NCBI RefSeq assembly: GCF_002946835.1
Contig: NZ_CP026652.1
Span: forward strand, 1,736,001 to 1,800,000
DNA from: Streptomyces dengpaensis
GTDB taxonomy: Bacteria > Actinomycetota > Actinomycetes > Streptomycetales > Streptomycetaceae
Direction of reading: 5' to 3'
DNA length: 64,000 nucleotides
Position numbers and translations under genes: made by a program
The notes under the pieces: model-generated
Database searches by the model: none
What the model was told of the DNA's origin: nothing
What the model saw: the letters and a program-made list of their open reading frames with translations, nothing else
In this document: in pieces, positions 1 to 7,481 of the stretch
Numbering within the stretch: the first letter of the stretch is position 1
Layout: the number at the start of each line of letters is the position of its first letter

Positions 1-350
1 CGTCAGGAGCCCCTCAACGCCCGGCCACACTCATGTAGTCAATAGTGCGCCTGGCCAGCACATCCAAACACCCGACGCCCCATCAGAACGAGCTTAAAAT
101 GAGCGTCACGAGCGCCATCTCAGCGTCAAGATATCGCCCGTAACGCCCACACCGCACATAAGGCGCACGAATAAAACCGCAGTTCAGGAGCCCTTAGCTG
201 CCGGTCAGAGATCGCGACGCACTCCACATGATGGGTCTGCCGCGGACTGTCACGGAACCGCCTGGACACCCTCTACAGCCTGGTATCTCATAGCGGGACC
301 GTACTCGTCAGGCGAGGTCAGCTGCATCAGATCTGATCGCCCCAGCCTAT
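1..350. other. Non-coding left edge of the defence cassette
   Basis: No convincing gene is visible here. The stretch carries the first clear copy of the ~150-bp repeat described separately. At 1-40 there is what looks like the tail of a further, truncated copy: GTCAGGAGC, then a CCGG and an ACTCATG, in the same order as in the two clearer copies. This lies downstream of gajB, which reads leftwards, so the region may also hold its transcription end. Confidence 0.5.
68..237. repeat. Imperfect direct repeat, copy 1 (partner at 5187-5336)
   Basis: This matches 5187-5336 in the same orientation with small gaps. The longest identical block is about 41 bp (121-161 here, 5222-5262 there), starting CAGCGTCAAGATATCGCCCG. 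Further shared blocks are GACGCCCCATCAGAACGAGC near the left end and CGCACTCCACATGATG near the right end. The two copies enclose gajB, gajA and the CoiA-like gene. A recombination or attachment-site role is an inference; no tRNA or intact integrase is next to either copy. Confidence 0.8.
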
Positions 351-1385
351 TCACGGCAGCACGAAGGTCACGCTATGCCTCGCCCGTGTCACTGCGACGT
401 AGAACTTCGCCTGCTCATTGAGGACGTTGAAGTCGCGGGTCTTGTAGTAGGTGATCATGGGCTTCGTCGGGAAGATGAGCACCCGGTCGTAGGTGCTGCC
501 CTTCGAGGCGCCCATGTTTATCGCCTCAAGATCGCCCGTCTTGGTACGCCGGTCCCACCGCAATACGACCGGCGAGTACTGCGCTACGTACCCCGGCACG
601 TCCGACCCTCGGATGTCGAAGATGCCGTCATGCCCTGTCAGTTCCGCGTTCTTCGAGATGGTGCGGGGCAGCTTCGGGTAAAGGTCGTCTGCGAAGTCGC
701 AGATTGCCTGGTTGCAGCGATAACTCTCCACGCGGCTATCGATGACGCAGACGTCCATGCGCTCGTTGAACCAGTCGACGATGGCGCTTCCCCGGTACCG
801 CCTGTTCCTCGTGGCGGTATTGGTCGCGAACGTCGCCTGTCGGGGGTCACCCACCATCGTGAGACCGACAGGCGACTTCATCAGAGCGTCCAGTAGATCG
901 AGGTCGTACCCTGCCATATCTTGGATTTCGTCGACGTAGATGTGGTCGTACATCCCCGTAAGGCGGTCCACGACCCTGCCACCGCTTCGCTCGTTGGCCT
1001 CGTGCGCCAAGGCCGCGACCTCATTGCGGTACACGGCGCCAGCGGTATCGAGGTAGTACTGCTTCGGCTTGTCCTTGCGGGTGAACCGGGCCCGCTGCCC
1101 CAGGAAGTTAAGGCCACCCATCAGGCCGGTCTCGCCCAGAACGCAACTCTGGTAGGGGCGAGCGCACTGGTTCATCAGGAAGGTGAACCAGCCCATGACC
1201 GTGACGTGACTCGGCAGGATGCCGGTGCCTTCGCTCAGCCTGTTCACAATCTGGCTGAGGTTCTCATTGGTGTAGGTCGTCACAAGGACCCGCTTCGTCG
1301 GGTCACCGAGGACCCGGTCGATAATGTGCTGGGTCTTGTGCGAGCCGGCCGCCGCGATGATGGCCTGGTTGTTAGGAGACCGCAT
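351..1385 (-). CDS. gajB: Gabija system UvrD-like helicase GajB
   Basis: This 344-residue SF1A (UvrD/Rep/PcrA-like) helicase has the core motifs in order: Walker A variant AAAGSHKT (11-18), Walker B YVDEIQD (150-156), motif III VGDPRQ (178-183), SYRCNQ (221-226), motif V SKGSTYDRV (294-302) and motif VI YVAVTRARH (329-337). It overlaps the stop of gajA by 14 bp, so translation is probably coupled. An OLD-family nuclease followed by a small UvrD-like helicase is the signature of Gabija anti-phage defence, in which GajA cleaves DNA and GajB senses nucleotide depletion or DNA ends. It is clearly shorter than the roughly 490-residue Bacillus GajB, and the P-loop has His where Gly is usual. Confidence 0.87.
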   Translation of the reverse strand: MRSPNNQAIIAAAGSHKTQHIIDRVLGDPTKRVLVTTYTNENLSQIVNRLSEGTGILPSHVTVMGWFTFLMNQCARPYQSCVLGETGLMGGLNFLGQRARFTRKDKPKQYYLDTAGAVYRNEVAALAHEANERSGGRVVDRLTGMYDHIYVDEIQDMAGYDLDLLDALMKSPVGLTMVGDPRQATFATNTATRNRRYRGSAIVDWFNERMDVCVIDSRVESYRCNQAICDFADDLYPKLPRTISKNAELTGHDGIFDIRGSDVPGYVAQYSPVVLRWDRRTKTGDLEAINMGASKGSTYDRVLIFPTKPMITYYKTRDFNVLNEQAKFYVAVTRARHSVTFVLP

Positions 1386-2982
1386 CGATGGCCTCCGTGA
1401 TGTACGACGGCATCGTGATGGTCTGGTCGCTCTCGAAGATGGCCAGCGCGCAGTCAGTCTTGTGCTTGCTCATGTAGTCGAGCAGGGCGGTGTCAGTCCT
1501 GTGGCTCTGTCCGAGGACAGCGTTCAGATCAGTGAGTCCGTTCACCTTGAACAGCTGCGGCTCCAGGGTCTTGTACGTCGCGTCCTCGCCGACGTGGACA
1601 CTGATGTTGGGTTGAGCGGTATACCGGCTGTACCGCTGCTGCACATCCCGGGCGTCGTTCCCGTCGTTGTCCGTAACAACGGCGACGATGTTCTGCGGCA
1701 GCAGCATCGCGATATCAAGGAACCGCTTGAAGGAGAGCCCGCGGACGTTGATGACGTCGATGCCACTCTCAGCTGGAAGCTTGCCGCCATGCGTGTCCAT
1801 GTGGGCTCGCTGGATGACCAGTTCATCCGACGGGCCCTCGACGAGGATCGATCGCTTCGCTAGTACTAGACGGAGGGTGTCGTATCCCGAAAGCTTCCGG
1901 AAGTACTCCTGCGTGCCGGCCGGAAGGCGATCAAGGCGGACGCCTGCGGAGGAGGACAGCAGGACGAGCTTCTCCAGTCCGAGCTTGTTCAGCACGAAGG
2001 AGCTGTGCGTGGTGATGAAGACCTGACGGTCCTTGCACTTATCGCTGATCTTGCGGATCAGCTTGCCCAGGTTCGGGAACGAGAGGTGGTTCTCCGGCTC
2101 TTCGACGAGCACAATATGCGCGTCATCGACCTTCTTATTGAGGGCCAACAGGATTTTGAGTGTGCTCTGCTCGCCCTTGCCGACGAACTGGTAGGGAAGA
2201 TCGTCCAGGTGCGGCACGATGCCACTTTCCCAGCTCGACTTCTGCGAGACGTCGATGTTCAGCGTCAGCTCGCGGTCACTGACGTCGTTCGGGGCGCCTC
2301 GCAGGTCCCCATTGATCTTTGCGATCGAAGCATCTTCTGCGAAGGTCTCCCGAAGACTCCGGTACGCCCGTGCCAGTTTCACGCGCTCGTCTGCGTCCAG
2401 ATAGTCATTCAAGATGTGTCGCATGTAGTAGTCGACACCGCTTTGCAGGTGGATGGTGGCAGCATCGATCAAGGAAGCGGTAGCCGGGATGCTGCGGAAC
2501 GTGACCCCGTTCCCGTCAAATGAAAGCCATTCAACCTTGTAGTACTCAGTGGGGATCAGTCGAACCTTGTCAGGCCGCTTGATGAACTCCTTGTACTCCG
2601 CCTCGTAGTCCGAGTTCAAAGCGACTCGGACACGGACGCCAGGTTCATCTACCTTCAGGAGGTTGTTAGTCCCCTTGAGGCCAGCCGTCTCGGAGGACGT
2701 TTCCAGGAAGAGGTCGATGATGATTTCAGGAGGCGCAACCGGGCGCCCGACCTCCAACGCTGCGATCCACTCAGCAACGGCATCTTGGTGGAACAGATAC
2801 GGTGACAGGTCCTGGTAAAGCGGGCGTCCGCGCAGCTTACCGGTCAGGCCGAGCTCGATAGCATCCAGAATCGTCGACTTACCCGCATCGTTGTCCCCCA
2901 CCAAGATGTTCATCTTGGGGTCGAAGTCGAGAGTAAAGTCCCGGAATATTCGGTAGTTGCGAATGACGATCTTGGAAAGCAT
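1372..2982 (-). CDS. gajA: Gabija system OLD-family ATPase/TOPRIM nuclease GajA
   Basis: The 536-residue protein begins MLSKIVIRNYRIF. That ATG is preferred over an upstream in-frame start at 3090 because it follows a G-rich ribosome site and begins directly with the ABC-ATPase strand. The ATPase domain has Walker A GDNDAGKST (29-37), signature-like KGEQST (269-274), Walker B LVEEPENH (292-299) and H-loop TTHSS. The C-terminal TOPRIM domain shows LVEGPSDE (380-387) and TDNDGND (437-443), the metal-binding acidic residues. Length and architecture fit GajA (about 580 residues in Bacillus). It is the first gene of a two-gene operon with gajB. The pair is expected to act in the cytoplasm as a large supramolecular nuclease complex against phage. 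Confidence 0.9.
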   Translation of the reverse strand: MLSKIVIRNYRIFRDFTLDFDPKMNILVGDNDAGKSTILDAIELGLTGKLRGRPLYQDLSPYLFHQDAVAEWIAALEVGRPVAPPEIIIDLFLETSSETAGLKGTNNLLKVDEPGVRVRVALNSDYEAEYKEFIKRPDKVRLIPTEYYKVEWLSFDGNGVTFRSIPATASLIDAATIHLQSGVDYYMRHILNDYLDADERVKLARAYRSLRETFAEDASIAKINGDLRGAPNDVSDRELTLNIDVSQKSSWESGIVPHLDDLPYQFVGKGEQSTLKILLALNKKVDDAHIVLVEEPENHLSFPNLGKLIRKISDKCKDRQVFITTHSSFVLNKLGLEKLVLLSSSAGVRLDRLPAGTQEYFRKLSGYDTLRLVLAKRSILVEGPSDELVIQRAHMDTHGGKLPAESGIDVINVRGLSFKRFLDIAMLLPQNIVAVVTDNDGNDARDVQQRYSRYTAQPNISVHVGEDATYKTLEPQLFKVNGLTDLNAVLGQSHRTDTALLDYMSKHKTDCALAIFESDQTITMPSYITEAIDAVS

Positions 2983-3831
2983 GTACCCCCCTGGTACGAA
3001 ACTTCCTTCGGGCGAAGACCAGTGCCGAATTAGGTCAGCGGCACCAAGCTCCCCACGAGGCCCCACTACACCCTCTCGAACAAGTGGCACGGGAGCATAG
3101 CAGGCGTCACGCTAGCTCCAGGAAGAAGGCGACTTAATCGAACAAGCTCTCTATTTATGGGTCGCCACTCCGGTGGGTATCTTCTCCGTCGCCATTTGGC
3201 TGATGGGTGACCGCAGTAGCCGTACCTGACAAAATTGACGCACTGGTAACAATAAGCGCCTGCAAATATCGGTAGAGGCGCTTCGTTGTGTGCCGGGCTA
3301 CCGATTCCGAGGCGCAGGCCAGATGTGGTCGGCTCCCACGGGCTGAGCGCGAGGGAGCAACGCGCACGCACCATGGCGGGACCGCGAGCTTGACGCATTC
3401 GCCAGGACTGCGCCTCAATTCCCAGCGGGCGGCAACCCTCCCGCGAGGACATTGCCCGGTGGAAGGCGCAGCTCGACGAGGGCGAGACCTATGCCATGGG
3501 ATCCAGCAAGAGCCAGCTCCACCGATGGAACTGCCGTTCGCTCATGAGCCTCGAGAAGCGCGTCGAGGCCGTGGAGATAAGAATCGAGGTAGTCCGCACG
3601 GGCACAGCCACTGCAACCTGGCATGGCCCGGTCTTGCCTCCCTGTTCACCGCACAGGAGCTACGAGCGAAGAAGATTCGGAGGAAGCGCTGAGATCTGTG
3701 CGGACCTGACCCGCTGTAGGCGCCCTGCCCCCTGCGTCTCTCAGTGCGCCCTTTTCCGCAGGGCATCCCCGATTGTCAGACCCTCCCCGTAGCGTCGTGA
3801 GTCCTACTCATGGCGGCTGCGGGGAGCAGCA
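2983..3831. other. Intergenic region between gajA and the CoiA-like gene
   Basis: These 850 bases separate the divergent gajA (leftward) and CoiA-like gene (rightward) and should hold both promoters. On the minus strand, 3066-3452 is open for 128 codons. Its last half contains a CxxC...CGH cluster (AYCYQCVNFVRYGYCGH) that could bind zinc, and it ends just before gajA. I cannot tell whether it is translated: it has no good start site, and overlapping open frames on the other strand are equally long. Confidence 0.4.
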
Positions 3832-5055
3832 ATGGACGACGACCTTCAGATCGACAGCGACGAAGACCTCTTCCGTAACCCCGTCTACTACGAACCGGCC
3901 GGCCGGAACCTCGACCTGGACCGTCCCGACCTCGGCGTCCCGCAAGGCCAAGACCTCCTGAACGTGCTCCTGCGCATGCGAGGACGTGTCCCCGTCGAAA
4001 AGCGCGGGCTCATCTGCCCCGACTGCCGAGATCTCCGCGGCCGACGCGTCCCCATGTACCTCGTCCAGCGTGACGGCGTATGGCTTGCCTCCCACTACCG
4101 GAAACCCGGGGAGAAGCCCATCAGCCACGAGTCCGACGAGCACCTCGCCCGCAAGGAACGCGTCGCGAAGGACTCCGAAGATCACGGCTTCCACGCCGAC
4201 ATCGAGTCGCAGACCGCAGACGGGCACGCGCGCCTCGATGTACGCATCAACGGCGCCAACGGCATCATCCTGGGCTACGAGCCTCAGCTGAGCGCCCAGA
4301 CAGCCCGCGGAATGCGTGCACGGGAGGGGTTCCGGCGCCGCGGCGGCATTCAGTCTGTCTGGGACTTCGCCGACCCCGACCACGCAGGCATTGGCACCGT
4401 CCCTTACGTCCGTACACCCAACCTACCGGCCTCCGTCATCCGCGTGCAGAAGAACCCCATCGCGGTCCAGGACGGCAACTTCGTCGTGGAGGAGGGCCAG
4501 TGCAGCCAAAACGGCGCGCTCACCAGGTGCCCCGAGAAGCCCTACGACCCGGAGAACCCCACCGACGCCGGGTACTGCGGGGGCTGGCACCGCGTCCTCA
4601 TGCCCGCCCATCAGTCGAGCACCTTCACAGGCGAAGGCAGACTGACCCTCACCCGGTTCATCGTGGAAGCTGCGGCCGGTGAGCGGATCCCGTTCCAGCG
4701 GGGCGGCCACCACGGTTGGCTCCCCGCACAGCAGTGGCAGCAGTACCTTGAGGCAAACGGTCCCGCCCGGGACGACAAGGAGCGCCAGCCATTTGTACGG
4801 CAGGGGGACCGGCGCGACAGGTGCACCGAAGACCGTCCGGCTTCGGAGGTGCGGGCTGAACCGAAGCAGAGACGTGGCAGCCGCGCGATCGTCCTCGAGT
4901 CCCGCCCCCAGGAAACCGAAGCCGCCAAGGTTCCGGTCGACGCGTCGGGTCAAGCGATCCCGCTCTGCCGCTTCGGCTGTGGTCAGCCTGCAAGCCTTCC
5001 AGGACCCGAAGGGCTACCCGAGCACTTCTCGTGCCGCAGGAAGCATGAGGCGTGA
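3832..5055 (+). CDS. CoiA-like putative nuclease with terminal zinc fingers
   Basis: The 407-residue protein has an N-terminal CxxC...H element (C62, C65, H88, in a LICPDC...LASHY context) that resembles the treble-clef start of competence protein CoiA. Next comes a predicted restriction-endonuclease-like core: H104 in SDEHLARKE, D136 in ARLDVRI, and E150/Q152 in GYEPQLS followed by a basic helix. This matches the D...ExQ pattern of CoiA-like nucleases. A second zinc-ribbon-like set is at the C terminus (PLCRFGC and CRRKH). In Firmicutes CoiA acts in transformation. Here, beside Gabija and inside the repeat-flanked segment, a DNA-targeting defence role is more likely, but that is inference. 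The start ATG at 3832 follows a GGGGAG run. Confidence 0.6.
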   Translation: MDDDLQIDSDEDLFRNPVYYEPAGRNLDLDRPDLGVPQGQDLLNVLLRMRGRVPVEKRGLICPDCRDLRGRRVPMYLVQRDGVWLASHYRKPGEKPISHESDEHLARKERVAKDSEDHGFHADIESQTADGHARLDVRINGANGIILGYEPQLSAQTARGMRAREGFRRRGGIQSVWDFADPDHAGIGTVPYVRTPNLPASVIRVQKNPIAVQDGNFVVEEGQCSQNGALTRCPEKPYDPENPTDAGYCGGWHRVLMPAHQSSTFTGEGRLTLTRFIVEAAAGERIPFQRGGHHGWLPAQQWQQYLEANGPARDDKERQPFVRQGDRRDRCTEDRPASEVRAEPKQRRGSRAIVLESRPQETEAAKVPVDASGQAIPLCRFGCGQPASLPGPEGLPEHFSCRRKHEA

Positions 5056-5557
5056 TCTATCGGCCACCGCTGGCTGCCACTCGCTGTGTCACCTGGTGTC
5101 AGAGCCCCCTGCCCTGTTCGGGTGGGGGTGTCGTCTCGGCGCTCCATCAACGCTCGCCACCTCGACATGGTCTGACCTGCCCGACAAGCCACCTGACGCC
5201 CCATCAGAACGAGCGTCATTTCAGCGTCAAGATATCGCCCGTAACGCCCACACCGCACATAATGCGCACGCACAAAACCGCAGGTCAGGAGCTCTTCGCG
5301 ACCGGTTCAAGGATGGCAACGCACTCCACATGATGCGTCATCGGAAACAGGTGGAGACAATGCCGACGGCCCCAACCAGCGGTGCTGGCGCCGATTGGGC
5401 CCTATGCAACTCGCCTCCAACGCTGAACGGAGCAGGGTATCCGTCAATGGCCGGTTACCGAAACCGGTGATTCCTCGGACTATTGGCAGTCCACCGCGTC
5501 TCCCCGCTTCCCCACTGCCGCGGAAGCAACTTAACCCGAAAGGCACTGTTGACAGGA
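5056..5557. other. Intergenic region holding repeat copy 2
   Basis: No gene is recognised in these 500 bases. They contain the second copy of the ~150-bp repeat and then a GC-moderate leader that runs into the excisionase-like gene. At the repeat start, TGACGC and GCGTCA (5194-5218) form a perfect 6-bp inverted repeat, which is interrupted in copy 1. Confidence 0.5.
5187..5336. repeat. Imperfect direct repeat, copy 2
   Basis: Same orientation as 68-237. The blocks GACGCCCCATCAGAACGAGC, the 41-bp core at 5222-5262, GTCAGGAGC and CGCACTCCACATGATG occur in the same order. Copy 2 lacks roughly 15 bases present in copy 1 between the first block and the core. Confidence 0.8.
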
Positions 5558-5833
5558 ATGCCCAGTCAGAGCGGCGAAACGCCTCACGGCCAGTTCAGCC
5601 CCGAGCACATCCGCGCCACCTGGAGTGGGACGGCGAGCGTCGAGGATGCCGCTCAGGCGTTCGGCTTGTCGAGATCGAAAAGCTACGACCTCGTTCGCCG
5701 CGGAGAATTCCCATGCCGCGTGCTACCGATAGGCCGCACCGCCCGCGTCGTCACCGCCTCGCTCCTCCGCGTACTCGAGAGCGGCGAGCCGGAGTACAAC
5801 GGAGCCTCCAGTGCAAGCCCCAATCCGTCATGA
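5558..5833 (+). CDS. Excisionase-like helix-turn-helix protein
   Basis: This small protein (91 residues from the ATG at 5558) has a winged-HTH/Xis-like segment: ASVEDAAQAFGLSRSKSYDL, then VRRGEFPCRVLPIGRTARV. This is the usual layout of excisionase-family DNA-binding domains, with a recognition helix and a wing holding G-R-x-R-V. Such genes sit beside integrases in integrated streptomycete elements. No integrase is adjacent here, only a remnant near 12.6 kb on the other strand. An earlier in-frame start at 5483 exists but adds residues unlike the family. A strong terminator follows. Confidence 0.65.
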   Translation: MPSQSGETPHGQFSPEHIRATWSGTASVEDAAQAFGLSRSKSYDLVRRGEFPCRVLPIGRTARVVTASLLRVLESGEPEYNGASSASPNPS

Positions 5834-5841
5834 CCAACTGC

Positions 5842-5883
5842 ACGACGACGCCCCGCCGCGGCAAGCTGGCGGGGCGTCGTCGT
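5842..5883 (+). terminator. Strong stem-loop terminator after the excisionase-like gene
   Basis: ACGACGACGCCCCGCC (5842-5857) pairs perfectly with GGCGGGGCGTCGTCGT (5868-5883), a 16-bp stem with a 10-base loop, nine bases after the stop codon. There is no U-tract, as is usual in Streptomyces. Confidence 0.8.
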
Positions 5884-5887
5884 ATCA

Positions 5888-5946
5888 GGTCCCCGTCTAC
5901 GCAGGACCCCCGCCGGAGCAAGCCGACGGGGATCCTCACGTGTCAC
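5888..5946. repeat. 59-bp hairpin direct repeat, copy 1
   Basis: Matches 12242-12300 in the same orientation at 57 of 59 positions by direct comparison. Inside it, GGACCCCCGCCGG and GCCGACGGGGATCC form a 13-bp stem with two G-U pairs and a short loop. The copies flank a 6.35-kb segment with the transposase, SUKH, DUF6000 and abortive-infection-like genes. Confidence 0.85.
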
Positions 5947-6302
5947 AGCCCCTATGAGCGGGGTCCTGTGGCTATCTGACCAGGTAGAAGACTTTCCGGG
6001 CCGCGTCGCGTTGCCGGTACCGGGCCAACCGGGCGGTCAGAATCGTGAGGACGCCACAAAAATCGGCAGGCCCCTGACTTGTTGAATCGGGCCCAGACGC
6101 GCGGTCTGCAGCCGTAGCGTCCAGGGTGTCGGTCGGCACGGGCCCGCAGTGCCCCTTGCCGCCCATGGGCTGGCTCTCCGATAGCGTGCCGCCGCCGGCC
6201 GACACCCACGCGGTGTGGCTCGACAGAGGCATGAACGTGTGCGACCGCTACTTCAAGTCAGGGTGCCCACCGCATACTTCGCCGCTTCGAGTACAGACCG
6301 GG
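5947..6302 (+). other. Long 5' non-coding leader of the IS110-type element (possible bridge RNA region)
   Basis: There is no credible gene between the 59-bp repeat and the transposase start. IS110-family elements carry a structured non-coding RNA (bridge RNA) in a non-coding end next to the recombinase gene, commonly the left end. This 350-base leader has several self-complementary GC blocks and is a fit location. The element's ends cannot be defined by eye, because the family lacks terminal inverted repeats. Confidence 0.4.
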
Positions 6303-7343
6303 ATGCGCGTGATCACGATCGGGATCGACCCCCACAAGTCCTCTCACACCGCCGTCGCCGTGGACGGCGCAGGCCACAAGACCGGCCAGCGGCGCTTCGT
6401 CGTCAACGCAGGCACTTTCACGCAGCTGATGCGCTGGTGCGAGCCGTGGCCCGAGCGCCGCTTCGCCATCGAAGGCGCCGGCGGCCTGGGCCGCGCGCTC
6501 GCCCAGCAACTGGCTGCCGCGGGTGAGGACGTGGTGGACGTCCCCTCCACCCTGTCCGCGCGTGCACGCCTGCTGGCCACCGGAGGGGACCGCAAGACCG
6601 ACCCCGCCGACGCCCTGCACGTCGCCCAGGTCGCGCTCTTCCGCCAGGACCTGCGCAAGGTCACTCCGGAGGACCAGTCCACCATCCTCCGATTGCTCAC
6701 AGAGCGTCATGACGACCTGGTCAACGAGCGGACCCGCACCACCAACCGCCTCCACGCCGTCCTGCGCGACCTGCTGCCCGGCGGAGCCCCCACCGGCCTC
6801 TCGGCGGACAAGGCCGCCACGCTAATGAAGGGCATCCGCCCGATCACGGCCACCGACAACTGCCGCCGCGACATAGCCCGTGATCTGCTGGCCCACCTGC
6901 GTCGGCTGGACCAGCAGGCCAAGGCGAACGAGGCCCAGATACGCGACGCCCTGGCCGCGTCACAGACCACGCTGACGTCGCTGCCGGGCCTGGGCACCGT
7001 GCTCGCCGCGAGGATCCTCGGCCACATCGGCGACATCGATCGCTTCCCGACTGAACACCATTTCGCCAGCTATGTTGGCGCGGCACCGCTGGACGCCTCC
7101 AGCGGGAAGAACATCCGGCACCGGCTCAACACCGGCGGAAACCGTGCCCTGAACTCCGCGCTTCACATCATCGCCGTCTGCCAGATCCGCAATCCCGGTC
7201 GCGGCCAGGACTACTACCTGCGCAAGATCGCGGAAGGCAAGACGCCCGCAGAGGCCCGCCGGGCCCTGAAACGACGCCTCTCCAACGTGGTCTACCGAAT
7301 CATGAAACGAGACCGTCGCAGCCATCTCGCAACCGCAGCTTGA
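6303..7343 (+). CDS. IS110-family transposase (DEDD recombinase)
   Basis: The 346-residue protein starts MRVITIGIDPHKSS. The N-terminal RuvC-like DEDD domain has D9 (GIDPHK), E57 (AIEGAGG) and D100/D103 (KTDPADA). A coiled middle region follows. The C-terminal Transposase_20 domain has SLPGLGTVLAARILG and YVGAAPLDASSGK, which holds the conserved serine (S266 or S267), then NRALNSALHIIA. All expected catalytic residues are present, so the element may be active. An in-frame start at 6126 would add 59 residues lacking family character. IS110 recombinases work with an element-encoded guide RNA. Confidence 0.92.
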   Translation: MRVITIGIDPHKSSHTAVAVDGAGHKTGQRRFVVNAGTFTQLMRWCEPWPERRFAIEGAGGLGRALAQQLAAAGEDVVDVPSTLSARARLLATGGDRKTDPADALHVAQVALFRQDLRKVTPEDQSTILRLLTERHDDLVNERTRTTNRLHAVLRDLLPGGAPTGLSADKAATLMKGIRPITATDNCRRDIARDLLAHLRRLDQQAKANEAQIRDALAASQTTLTSLPGLGTVLAARILGHIGDIDRFPTEHHFASYVGAAPLDASSGKNIRHRLNTGGNRALNSALHIIAVCQIRNPGRGQDYYLRKIAEGKTPAEARRALKRRLSNVVYRIMKRDRRSHLATAA

Positions 7344-7481
7344 CACACAGAGGCGCTATCGGGACACGCCCCGCCAGCCCAGCACCGACAACGCACCATC
7401 CCGGACCAACCGCCGTCAAGAACGGACGGCGGATGCCTTCTGAGTGACTCGTTGTCAGTGGTGGCTGGCACGATCTCGGCC

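Noticed and set aside
780..803. A 24-base block ATGGCGCTTCC(C)CGGTACCGCC recurs near 11071-11094 with one mismatch
   Set aside because: In gajB and in the Abi-like gene it is read in different frames, and similarity does not extend beyond the block. I treat it as chance or recombination debris.
3066..3452. Minus-strand frame with a possible CxxC...CGH zinc motif
   Set aside because: No usable start site; alternative frames on both strands are open; composition does not clearly favour coding. Mentioned only in the intergenic note.
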